Shown here one piece after another: positions 17,618 to 24,700 of a stretch of DNA of 64,000 bases. The notes beneath the pieces are model-generated. The model did no database searches. It was not told where the DNA came from and worked only from the letters and a program-made list of their open reading frames with translations. How positions within the stretch are numbered: position 1 is the stretch's first letter; the number at the start of each line of letters is the position of its first letter. The position numbers were made by a program, and so were the translations under genes. This stretch comes from Nonomuraea aurantiaca (GTDB taxonomy: Bacteria > Actinomycetota > Actinomycetes > Streptosporangiales > Streptosporangiaceae): NCBI RefSeq assembly GCF_020215705.1, contig NZ_JAIWNB010000018.1:167588-231587 (forward strand), read 5' to 3'.

Positions 17618-17908
17618 TCAGAGTTCGTCGAGGATCTCGATGTCCTCCGCGGTGACCTCGCGGGCCACCCCGAACGCCGCTGTGGCCGCGGCGGTGCCGG
17701 GTAGTGCCTGGCGGGCCGCTTGCAGGCTGGCGGCTGAGTCCCAACGCCAGACGCCGACCCACGTCTCGTCGTCGAGCCGGCCGAGGCGCGCCTCGGTGAG
17801 GCCCGGCAGTGTGGCCCTGACCGCGGAGACCAGGGTCGCGTGCCGAGACCGAACCTGTTCGGCGTCGGCGGGATCGGCCTGGAAACGGGTGACGCTGATG
17901 ACTGACAT
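17618..17908 (-). CDS. Small antibiotic biosynthesis monooxygenase (ABM)-like protein
   Basis: 96 residues with the dimeric alpha/beta-barrel pattern of ABM-domain proteins: MSVISVTRFQADPADAEQV, a central helix, then GVWRWDSAASLQAARQA. Members include heme-degrading and quinone-oxidising enzymes and many unassigned proteins. It is divergent from a TetR gene, and two operator-like dyads separate them, so its expression is probably controlled by that TetR. No strong ribosome binding site precedes the ATG. Confidence 0.7.
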   Translation of the reverse strand: MSVISVTRFQADPADAEQVRSRHATLVSAVRATLPGLTEARLGRLDDETWVGVWRWDSAASLQAARQALPGTAAATAAFGVAREVTAEDIEILDEL

Positions 17909-17923
17909 TGCTTGACCATTTCT

Positions 17924-17940
17924 CTAGAGTTGACTTCTAG
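17924..17940. promoter_or_regulatory. TetR operator-like dyad, site 1
   Basis: CTAGA and TCTAG arms around GTTGACT, between the ABM and tetR genes. A -35-like TTGACT lies inside it. Its centre is 26 bp from that of site 2. Confidence 0.55.
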
Positions 17941-17949
17941 CGACTTAAT

Positions 17950-17966
17950 CTAGAGATAGACTCTAG
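17950..17966. promoter_or_regulatory. TetR operator-like dyad, site 2
   Basis: CTAGAG and CTCTAG arms around ATAGA, ending two bases before the tetR ATG. No Shine-Dalgarno sequence fits between site and start, so the tetR message may be leaderless and blocked directly by its product. Confidence 0.55.
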
Positions 17967-17968
17967 GC

Positions 17969-18601
17969 ATGAGCGATGTCAAGCGGCCGAACAAACGGGC
18001 GGAGAAGGCGAAGGAGACCCGCCGGCGCATCCGCGCGGCGGCATTGGAGCTGTTCGTGCAGGACGGATACGGGGCGACGAATCTGCAGGACGTCGCCGAC
18101 AGGGCCGGGGTCGCGGTGCAGACGATCTACTTCGTCTTCGGCAACAAGCGCGCCCTGCTGAAGGAACTGGTCGACGTCACGATCGCGGGTGATGACGAGC
18201 CGGTGGCCACGATGGACCGGCCGTGGTACACCACAGCGTTGTCCGCCGACACGGCCCAGGACATGCTGCGCGCCTACGTGGCGGGCGCGACCGCGGTCCT
18301 GGAGCGGATCGCGCCGATCGGCAAGGTGCTGGAGGCGGCGGTCGCGAGCGACCCCGAGGTCGCCGCCCTGTGGCCGCACGACGTCGACCCGCGTTACGTC
18401 GTCCAGCAAGGGGCTGCCAAGGCACTGGCCGGCAAACCGGGCGCACGGGCGGACCTGCCGGTGGAGGAGGCCGCTGATGTGCTGTACGGGCTGCTCAGTC
18501 CGGAGCTGTACCTGCTGTTCGTCCGGGAGCGTGGCTGGTCACGCGAGCGCTGGGAGAGCTGGGTCGGCGAGACCTTGCGCAGCAGACTCTGCCGGCCCTG
18601 A
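17969..18601 (+). CDS. TetR-family transcriptional regulator
   Basis: 210 residues. The N-terminal helix-turn-helix is clear (RRRIRAAALELFVQDGYGATNLQDVADRAGVAVQTIYFVFGNKRALL split over helices 1-4), followed by an unassigned helical ligand domain. The ATG lies two bases after a 17-bp dyad and has no ribosome binding site, suggesting a leaderless, autoregulated message. The divergent ABM gene is the obvious target. The ligand is unknown. Confidence 0.85.
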   Translation: MSDVKRPNKRAEKAKETRRRIRAAALELFVQDGYGATNLQDVADRAGVAVQTIYFVFGNKRALLKELVDVTIAGDDEPVATMDRPWYTTALSADTAQDMLRAYVAGATAVLERIAPIGKVLEAAVASDPEVAALWPHDVDPRYVVQQGAAKALAGKPGARADLPVEEAADVLYGLLSPELYLLFVRERGWSRERWESWVGETLRSRLCRP

Positions 18602-18632
18602 CCTGGCGATGCCGGCCCAGCGCGTCGGCCGC

Positions 18633-19400
18633 TCAGTTGGGCGGGTCGAAGCGTCCGTCCACGGCGGTCCAGCCGCCGTCCACGTACAGGACGGAGCCGG
18701 TGACGAAGCTCGCCGCGTCGCTCGCCAGGTAGACCACGGCGCCCGCCATCTCCTCCGCCTGCGCCCACCGGCCGAGCGCGCTCTTGGCGGCGTACGCGTC
18801 GTACCAGCCGGGATTGTCCTTGATCTGCTGGGTCAGCGGCGTCTCGACCACGCCCGGCGCGACCGCGTTGACCCGCACGCCGGACGGGCCGAACTCGGCG
18901 GCGGCGGTGCGCAGCAACTGCACCAGCCCGGCTTTCGTGGCGGAGTAGACGCCCTGGCCGGGCTCGGTCACCGACGCCCGGATCGACGCGAACCCGATGA
19001 TCGAGCCGCGCCCGCGCTCCACCATCCCCGCGCCGAACGCGCGGACCACGTCGAACGAGGCTCGCAGATTCAGGCGTACGACCCGCTCGAACTCCTCGCC
19101 GGAGTAGTCCAGCAGCCGCTTGCGCACATTCGTGGCGGCGGTGAACACCAGCACGTCGGCGGGCGCTTCGGCGGCGAGGGCCCGTACGGCCTCCCCGTCG
19201 AGGACATCGACCTCGCGCGAGGCCGCCCCGCCGCACCGTTTCGCGGTCTCCTCGGCGGCGGCGGGGTCCAGATCCGCGCAGACCACCTCGGCACCGTGCG
19301 CGGCCAGCGCCAGCGCCGACTCCCGCCCGATCCCGCTTCCGGACCCGATCACCACAGCGCGCCGCCCATCCAGGCGGAACAACGCGTCGTATGCCGTCAT
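18633..19400 (-). CDS. SDR-family oxidoreductase
   Basis: 255 residues, classical short-chain dehydrogenase. The nucleotide-binding glycines are in GSGSGIGRESALALA, the acidic residue after beta-2 (CADLDP) favours NAD, and the catalytic YSATKAG (Tyr and Lys) with preceding Ser (GFASIRAS) is intact. The C-terminus VTGSVLYVDGGWTAVDG is standard. The FCD/GntR-type palindrome of the importer operon recurs 17-31 bp upstream of its ATG. The gene probably serves the same catabolic pathway 1.2 kb away, despite the ABM/TetR genes between. Confidence 0.85.
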   Translation of the reverse strand: MTAYDALFRLDGRRAVVIGSGSGIGRESALALAAHGAEVVCADLDPAAAEETAKRCGGAASREVDVLDGEAVRALAAEAPADVLVFTAATNVRKRLLDYSGEEFERVVRLNLRASFDVVRAFGAGMVERGRGSIIGFASIRASVTEPGQGVYSATKAGLVQLLRTAAAEFGPSGVRVNAVAPGVVETPLTQQIKDNPGWYDAYAAKSALGRWAQAEEMAGAVVYLASDAASFVTGSVLYVDGGWTAVDGRFDPPN

Positions 19401-19416
19401 GGCGGCCAGCCTAGCG

Positions 19417-19431
19417 ACTGGTCTGACCAGT
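19417..19431. promoter_or_regulatory. FCD/GntR-type operator, copy 2
   Basis: ACTGGTC and GACCAGT arms around T, identical to the palindrome at 8587-8601 except for the centre base. It lies directly upstream of the SDR gene. Confidence 0.7.
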
Positions 19432-19529
19432 ACACCAGGTCTGCCCTGAGATGGTGTCGGCGTTTCCCAGGGACAGCTCAGGGGCGATCACCGATGATGC
19501 GGGCCAGGGCGGCGCGGCATCGTGGTGGC

Positions 19530-20183
19530 ATGATCTCCACCGACACCCCTGCGAACAGCCCCACGCACAGCCTCACGAGCAGCGTCGCCAGGGCTTCCTT
19601 CACCGCCGGACCCGCCGCCTTCCTCGGCGGCTGGCTCCTCATGCGTCCCATCGGCGGCGATCTCATGCCCGGTCCCTGGTGGACGGCCGCGCACGCCGTG
19701 TGGTTGCTCGGGTTCCTGCTGTTCGGCGTCATGGTGCTGGAGCTGCGCCGGATGGCGGCGCCCACGACCCGCGGGCAGAAGGCGGCCGTGTGGGCGGTGA
19801 CCGGGGTGGCGCTGTTCAGCGTTCTGGCCAATGTGGCCCAGCTTGTCATCGACCTGGTGGCCGGGTTCACCTCGGCGGACGGGGAGGCGATGCGGGCGGT
19901 CTTCGACCAGGTGCAGGGGTATCCCGGGGTGGAGCTGGTCGTGTACTCGGTGGGCGCCCAGCTGTTCTTCGTGGCCCTGCTGGTGCTGGCCGGGATCATG
20001 GCGGTGCTGCGGCGGGTCACCTCGCTCAGCGCCGTGGTCGTCGCGGCCGGGCTCGTGGTGCTGGCCGTGGCGATGCTCGGCGTCGGCCGCGACTCGGCGC
20101 TGGTCGCGGTGGGGATGGCCGTGCTGTGGCTGGGGGCGCTGCTGCTCGGCCGCGGGCCTGGCACACCGGCGCTCAGTGTCTAG
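19530..20183 (+). CDS. Multi-pass membrane protein of unknown function
   Basis: 217 residues with about five or six hydrophobic helices (roughly 25-45, 50-72, 84-112, 134-160, 166-186, 189-207) and a short Ser/Thr-rich cytoplasmic start. No catalytic or transport motif recognised. The ATG at 19530 follows a weak GGTGG. Divergent from the SDR gene; its own promoter region contains nothing obvious beyond the nearby FCD operator. It could be a small integral-membrane sensor or simply a structural membrane protein. Confidence 0.65.
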   Translation: MISTDTPANSPTHSLTSSVARASFTAGPAAFLGGWLLMRPIGGDLMPGPWWTAAHAVWLLGFLLFGVMVLELRRMAAPTTRGQKAAVWAVTGVALFSVLANVAQLVIDLVAGFTSADGEAMRAVFDQVQGYPGVELVVYSVGAQLFFVALLVLAGIMAVLRRVTSLSAVVVAAGLVVLAVAMLGVGRDSALVAVGMAVLWLGALLLGRGPGTPALSV

Positions 20184-20204
20184 AAGACCACTGAAGACCT
20201 TGTG
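20183..20204 (+). repeat. 22-bp inverted repeat, left copy
   Basis: Begins GAAGACCACTGAAGAC and ends CTTGTG. The reverse complement recurs at 22005-22026 with one mismatch in 22. The two copies flank the TPR/retropepsin-like gene and face each other. Confidence 0.6.
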
Positions 20205-20368
20205 GGCCAAGGACCAGGGCGAGGGCTTGGGAGAGGCGGCGGATCGCGCGCAGCGGAAGGTCGTCGAGGTCGGTGACGAGGTACGTCGCCTGGGTCGCCC
20301 GGAGCGGCCGGACGGATCTGGACGCGCTCCGGGCGGCCCTCACGACCTGGCTCGGCCCGGGGCGGTGA
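20205..20368. other. Gene-free stretch, possible coding remnant
   Basis: 164 bp between two 3' ends. Several short frames have GC-rich third positions, for example a plus-strand tail TDLDALRAALTTWLGPG, but none has a credible start or complete domain. I regard it as a degenerate gene end rather than a gene. Confidence 0.35.
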
Positions 20369-21676
20369 TCAGGTGGCCTTGCCGCGGGCGACGTAGAGCT
20401 TCATGTCGGTGAAGTCGACGGTGATGTTGTAGGGCTTCCAGAAGCAGTGGGAGAACCAGCCCATCGCGTCGAACCCCGTCCCGAACGGCCACGGCACGTT
20501 GATCGCCGAGTTCGGGTTCGTGTAGCAGTAGACCTCCTTGGCGACGGCGTCGCCGAGGCGGATCTCCTTCGGGTAGCAGGGGTAGACGACGGCCGGGTGG
20601 CTGTTGCCGAAGGTGCCGATCTCGCGGTCGTAGTCGGCGCGGATCCCCAGCTCCTCGCCTGTCTTCCCGCGTAGGCCGGCGGCGATCTCGCTGGTCCCGC
20701 CGAAGTTCACGCCCACCACCCCGACGCGGGAGCCGGCGCTGCCGGTGAAGCTGCCCACACTGTGCAGGTACTGCTCGCGGGCCAGCCACAGCGGCAGGGC
20801 CTTGGCGCCCGCGCGCGCCTTCCTGGCCGCTTCGGCGGTTCTGCGGCGCAGGATCAGCGACCGGCCCGCGTAGTCGAAGGTGGTCAGCAGGTGGTAGAAG
20901 ACCCACGTGCCGATCAGCCCGTCGCTGTCGGTGCCGACGTCCTCGCCCGACTCCGTCGTCGACCAGCCCACGGGGACGTTGCGCAGCTCGATGCCGCCCA
21001 GCTTGAGGGATTCCAGCACGCCGTAGTACGCCCAGAGGGTGCCGTTCTCGTACTCGACCTTCTGGCTGGCGACGGGGTTCAGCCCGGCCTCCTTGGCCAC
21101 CGACCCCCGCAGGCTCAGATTCGGGGCGCCGGTATAGAACATGAAGCGTTTGGCCGGCCCGCCGTTGACCGAGCCCTCCACCAGCGGAATCGGGTCCATC
21201 TGCTGGATCGGCAGCCGCGCGGAGTCGCCGTGGACCTGGTACGCCTCGCCGCTGACCGCCGCGAACCACTTGGCGTAGCCGTCCTCGCCGGCCGCCTTCC
21301 AGTGCGGTGCGGAGAGAGCTAGTTTGTCCTGCCGGATGTAGCAGTCGCCCAAGTAGGAGTTGGTCTCCTTGTCGTCGGGGGCCAGTGTGAGGGCCAGCTT
21401 GAAGTACTTCTCGGCCTCGGGGAACCGGTTGGACAGCAGCGCCACGTAGCCGCGCTGCCGGGCCGCGTGCAGGTTCTTCGGATCCGCTTTCAGAATCTCC
21501 TCGTACGCGCGGGCGGCCTGCTCGAACTTCCCGGCCTTGAACAGCGCGTCCGCGTCACCGCCGGCGGCCAGCGCCGTGGCCGCCCCGCCCAGCAGCGGGG
21601 CTGTCGCTGCCGCGCCGGCCAGCACCGCGGCGCCCCGCAACACCGAACGCCTGTCCCATCCTCCGTCGTCAGCCAA
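20369..21676 (-). CDS. Tat-exported TPR protein with inactive retropepsin-like domain
   Basis: 435 residues from a TTG start preceded by GGGAGAAGG. This start puts the twin-arginine motif DRRSVLRG at residues 8-15, where a Tat signal should be; an upstream ATG would bury it. TPR repeats follow (KFEQAARAYEEILKADP, RFPEAEKYFKLALTLAP). The rest resembles aspartyl-protease-like proteins. GPAKRFMFYTGAPNLSL holds the active-site turn with Tyr181 in place of the catalytic Asp of D-T-G, and DGLIGTWVFYHLLTTFDYAG is the matching flap-side segment. It is probably a non-catalytic binding protein outside the membrane. Confidence 0.75.
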   Translation of the reverse strand: MADDGGWDRRSVLRGAAVLAGAAATAPLLGGAATALAAGGDADALFKAGKFEQAARAYEEILKADPKNLHAARQRGYVALLSNRFPEAEKYFKLALTLAPDDKETNSYLGDCYIRQDKLALSAPHWKAAGEDGYAKWFAAVSGEAYQVHGDSARLPIQQMDPIPLVEGSVNGGPAKRFMFYTGAPNLSLRGSVAKEAGLNPVASQKVEYENGTLWAYYGVLESLKLGGIELRNVPVGWSTTESGEDVGTDSDGLIGTWVFYHLLTTFDYAGRSLILRRRTAEAARKARAGAKALPLWLAREQYLHSVGSFTGSAGSRVGVVGVNFGGTSEIAAGLRGKTGEELGIRADYDREIGTFGNSHPAVVYPCYPKEIRLGDAVAKEVYCYTNPNSAINVPWPFGTGFDAMGWFSHCFWKPYNITVDFTDMKLYVARGKAT

Positions 21677-21794
21677 CGCCTTCTCCCTTTCGTGATCACA
21701 TCGCCGGAACGCCCTCCACTGTCGGCCAGCGGTGTCCTCACCTCGTGCGCGCCGTGTCATGGTCGTGTCACGGCCGCGACCGGGCAGCCCGTCG

Positions 21795-22007
21795 CTACCG
21801 GGAGCAGGTGCGGGGGCCGACGCTCTGCCCGGCGCCGACGACGGTGACCTGGGCGGCGCGTCCCGGCGTGGCGGCGTCGACCGTACAGACGATCTGCTCG
21901 ACGGCCAGTGCCGACAGCTCGCCGGCCGGAGTGGACACCGTCACCGACAGGCGGCCCACCCGAAGGCCCCCAAGTCCATCCCACCGCAGCGCCACAGCCA
22001 CCAACAC
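21795..22007 (-). pseudogene. Remnant resembling the end of a GerMN-domain lipoprotein
   Basis: About the last 50 codons have strongly GC-biased third positions and read LSVTVSTPAGELSALAVEQ, then IVCTVDAATPG, ending VGPRTCSR. This resembles the C-terminal end of GerMN-type secreted proteins of actinomycetes (recognised from memory, unverified). The N-terminal signal and domain are missing, and an in-frame stop lies upstream next to the 22-bp repeat, so it is probably a truncated gene. Confidence 0.4.
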
Positions 22008-22026
22008 AAGATCTTCAGTGGTCTTC
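22005..22026 (-). repeat. 22-bp inverted repeat, right copy
   Basis: Reverse complement of 20183-20204 with 21 of 22 matches. It overlaps the 5' side of the truncated ORF at 21795-22007. Confidence 0.6.
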
Positions 22027-22134
22027 CAGCCCCGTTTTCCGCAGGTGTGTGATCGTCAGCGGAGGTCTCGAGGGTCGACGCCGGGGACGGACGTGCCTTC
22101 GATCTCTCAGCATGAGTTGTCCGACCGGTTCAGA

Positions 22135-23541
22135 TCACGCGGACCGGTTCACGCTTTCCTTTTGCCGGACGTACCAGGTGACGATCCACAGAGCCAGGCC
22201 GATCGCCAGCAGTACACCCGCGATCTGGTACTGGCCGGCCGGACGCCCGGAGGACCATGGCAGCACCAGGTAGAGGCACGTGAACGTGCCCACCACGGGC
22301 AGGATTCGGCCCGCCTTGAAGTGCTTCTCGGGCACCCGGTCCTTGCGCAGGACGAGCACGGACAGGTTGACGAGCGCGAACACCGCGAGCAGGAGCAGCG
22401 ACGTCGTCCCGCCCAGCAGGGCCACGACCGGGCTCTCCGGGTCCAGCGAGACGAAGGTGATGAGACCGCCCGCGATGGCGGTGGTGAACAGGATCGCCGC
22501 CTGCGGCGTGCGGCGCGTGGGGTGCACCTTCGACAGGAAGGCCGGCAGCACGCCCTGCCTGCCCATCCCGTAGAGCAGCCGGCTGGCCATCAGCATGTTG
22601 ATCAGCGCCGAGTTGGCGACGGCGAACATCGAGATGAACGGCAGCAGGTCGGCGATCGGGAAGCCGGGGGCCGCGGTCTGCACCACCAGCGACAGCGGGG
22701 TCTCGCTGTCGGCGAGCTTTCCGACGGGGACCACGGCGACGGCGCAGATGGAGACGAGCACGTAGATCAGACCCGTGATCCCGAGACCGGTGAGCATCAT
22801 GCGGGGGAAAATCCGGGCCGGGTTCTTCGTCTCCTCCGCCATGTTGACCGAGTCCTCGAACCCGACCATCGCGAAGAACGCCAGCGACGTGGCGGCGCTG
22901 ACCGCCAGGAACACGCTCTTGTCCTCGGGGGTCTCGAAGGCGACGACGCGGGAGAAGTCCGCGTTCCCGCCGGAGATGAAGTACAGGCTGATCACGATGA
23001 CGAGCAGCAGTCCCGAGAGCTCGATCGCGGTGAGCACAACGTTGATCTTGACGCTCTCGCCGACGCCCCGCAGGTTGACCGCCAGGACCAGGAGCATGAA
23101 ACCCAGAGCGATCATCAGGATGACGCCGTTGCCGGCGTCGAGCCCGAATCCGGTGCTGAGGTTCGCCGCGAAGGCCCGCGAGGCGGCGGAGGCTGAGGTG
23201 ATGCCGGAGCACATCACGGCGAAGCACACCATGAAGGTCAGGATGTGCGTGCCGAAAGCCTTGTGCACGTAGAGCGCGGCTCCAGCGGCCTGCGGATATT
23301 TGGTGACCAGCTCCAGGTACGAGCACGCCGTGATCAACGCGACGAAGAAGGCGATGGCGAAGGGCAGCCAGGCGGCGCCCCCCACCTCGCCCGCGACCTG
23401 GCCGGTCAGCGCGTAGATGCCGGTTCCGAGAATGTCGCCGATGATGAACAGCAGCAACAGCCCCGGGCCCATCACCTGCTTCAGGCTGGGCTGCTCGCCG
23501 CTGTTCGTCGCGAGGTGGCCGGGTGGACTGGTATGTGCCAC
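22135..23541 (-). CDS. APC-superfamily amino acid permease
   Basis: 468 residues, about 12 membrane helices. LLLLFIIGDILGTGIYAL is the unwound first helix of APC transporters, and VGFEDSVNMAEETKNPAR is the conserved segment after helix 6. The GTG at 23541 follows AAGGAA and leaves a short cytoplasmic lead. The frame stays open far upstream, but that extension overlaps another gene and has no membrane or domain character. It imports an amino acid or polyamine; specificity is unknown. The next gene on the same strand, a GNAT enzyme, ends 123 bp upstream. Confidence 0.88.
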   Translation of the reverse strand: MAHTSPPGHLATNSGEQPSLKQVMGPGLLLLFIIGDILGTGIYALTGQVAGEVGGAAWLPFAIAFFVALITACSYLELVTKYPQAAGAALYVHKAFGTHILTFMVCFAVMCSGITSASAASRAFAANLSTGFGLDAGNGVILMIALGFMLLVLAVNLRGVGESVKINVVLTAIELSGLLLVIVISLYFISGGNADFSRVVAFETPEDKSVFLAVSAATSLAFFAMVGFEDSVNMAEETKNPARIFPRMMLTGLGITGLIYVLVSICAVAVVPVGKLADSETPLSLVVQTAAPGFPIADLLPFISMFAVANSALINMLMASRLLYGMGRQGVLPAFLSKVHPTRRTPQAAILFTTAIAGGLITFVSLDPESPVVALLGGTTSLLLLAVFALVNLSVLVLRKDRVPEKHFKAGRILPVVGTFTCLYLVLPWSSGRPAGQYQIAGVLLAIGLALWIVTWYVRQKESVNRSA

Positions 23542-23663
23542 AGGGGGATTCCTTATCGTGCGGCCGCTGTAGTAGGTGATCACGTACCCCACCCGACCCG
23601 CGGATACTCCGGCCCGCGCGGCGGCTTCGTGAGGCAAGGCCCGCGGGAATCCCCGATCACGGC

Positions 23664-24218
23664 CTAGCGCTTCGGGCGGGCCGCCCAGTCCGATCTGAGC
23701 AGTGCGTACTCCACCTCGCCCTGATCGGATCCGTCGATGACGTCCGGCCAGTCCTGGAAGAACGTCCGTACGAAGCGCAACCCGCACTTCTCCATCACCC
23801 GCCGGGAGCCGCGGTTCACCGTCATCGTCTGGGCGAAGATCCGGCGGACGCCCAGCTCGGCGAACGCCTTGTCGATGAGGGCCCGCGAGCCCTCCGTCGC
23901 GTAGCCCTTGCCCCAGCACGACTTGCGCAGCCGGTAGCCCAGCTCGAGCTCGTCCTCGGCGCCGCCTTTGGGCGGCCGCAGGAGGAACCAGCCCAGGAAC
24001 TCGCCCGTCTCCCGCTCGACGGCGGCGAAAAAGTGGCCGCTGCTGATCAGGACGGGCAGCGTCTCGCCGACGATCACCTCGCGCGGGGTGGCCTTGCCAC
24101 CGTTGAGGTAGCGCATCACGTCGGGGTCGTTGTGCAGCTCGACGAGGTCGTCGGCGTCGGCCTCGGTGAAGCGGCGTAAGGTCAGGCGGTCGGTCTCCAG
24201 GTAGATGTGCACGCGCAC
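23664..24218 (-). CDS. GNAT-family N-acetyltransferase (RimJ/RimL-like)
   Basis: 184 residues with the RimJ/RimL-type layout: ETDRLTLRRFTEADADDLVELHNDPDVMRYL at the start (read in two parts), then the acetyl-CoA pyrophosphate loop region YRLRKSCWGKGYATEGSRAL, then RRVMEKCGLRFV near the end. It would acetylate a small molecule or a protein N-terminus in the cytosol. GTG start at 24218, with another GTG two codons in. No neighbour clarifies the substrate. Confidence 0.8.
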   Translation of the reverse strand: MRVHIYLETDRLTLRRFTEADADDLVELHNDPDVMRYLNGGKATPREVIVGETLPVLISSGHFFAAVERETGEFLGWFLLRPPKGGAEDELELGYRLRKSCWGKGYATEGSRALIDKAFAELGVRRIFAQTMTVNRGSRRVMEKCGLRFVRTFFQDWPDVIDGSDQGEVEYALLRSDWAARPKR

Positions 24219-24700
24219 AAGCTAGCCACAGGCGCTGCGGCTTAACACCTGGGAAGACCTCAAGCAGGAGTTCCGCTGCGGTGAGAATGAGGCCACGACC
24301 CTGGTCGGCCTGCTGAAGAAGACCGAGGACGCTATAACACGGCTGAGAGCGAGAACGCCCGCACGGTGCTCGCCGCCGTCGCCGCGCCTGGGCCTCCATG
24401 GTGGTCCCTTCGGACGATGAGGCACGCGTAACTGGCGCTGGCCCGCTCACCGAATACAGCGTGCCGTCCCGAATACGGCGTGAGCTGCCGTTGTAGCCCT
24501 GGCCGCCGCTCGCGTGTTCGTCAGCATGCCCGAAAGCCGACAGCGCCCGTTTTCCGGTTGTGCCAGAACATCTTTCCGGACAATCGCCGAGGTTGGGGTC
24601 CCATGTCGGATCCGATTTGACGGTGAGTGATGAAGTGTGGTCGTCTCGTGACTTATGTTTCTGATGGGATGATTGAGACCGCTTCGGGGGTAACTGTTCC
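24219..24700. other. 482-bp intergenic region with a degenerate coding remnant
   Basis: The plus strand at about 24231-24350 reads LRLNTWEDLKQEF, then CGENEATTLVGLLKKTEDAI, directly after a stop and without a start. The reading appears to continue in another frame (ENARTVLAAVA), as expected for a frameshifted remnant of an unknown gene. Further on are two imperfect copies of CCGAATACRGCGTG near 24450-24490. The last ~100 bp before 24701, with TTGACG near 24617, probably hold the promoter of the large secreted protein. Confidence 0.4.

Larger units (their letters stand above)
21677..22134. other. 458-bp region with no intact gene
   Basis: Contains the upstream part of the TPR gene frame, a gene remnant at 21795-22007 and the right copy of the 22-bp inverted repeat at 22005-22026. 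Nothing else recognisable. Confidence 0.5.

Noticed and set aside
20183..22026. Inverted repeats considered as ends of an intact insertion sequence
   Set aside because: No transposase lies between them; the enclosed gene is a Tat/TPR protein and no target duplication is visible.
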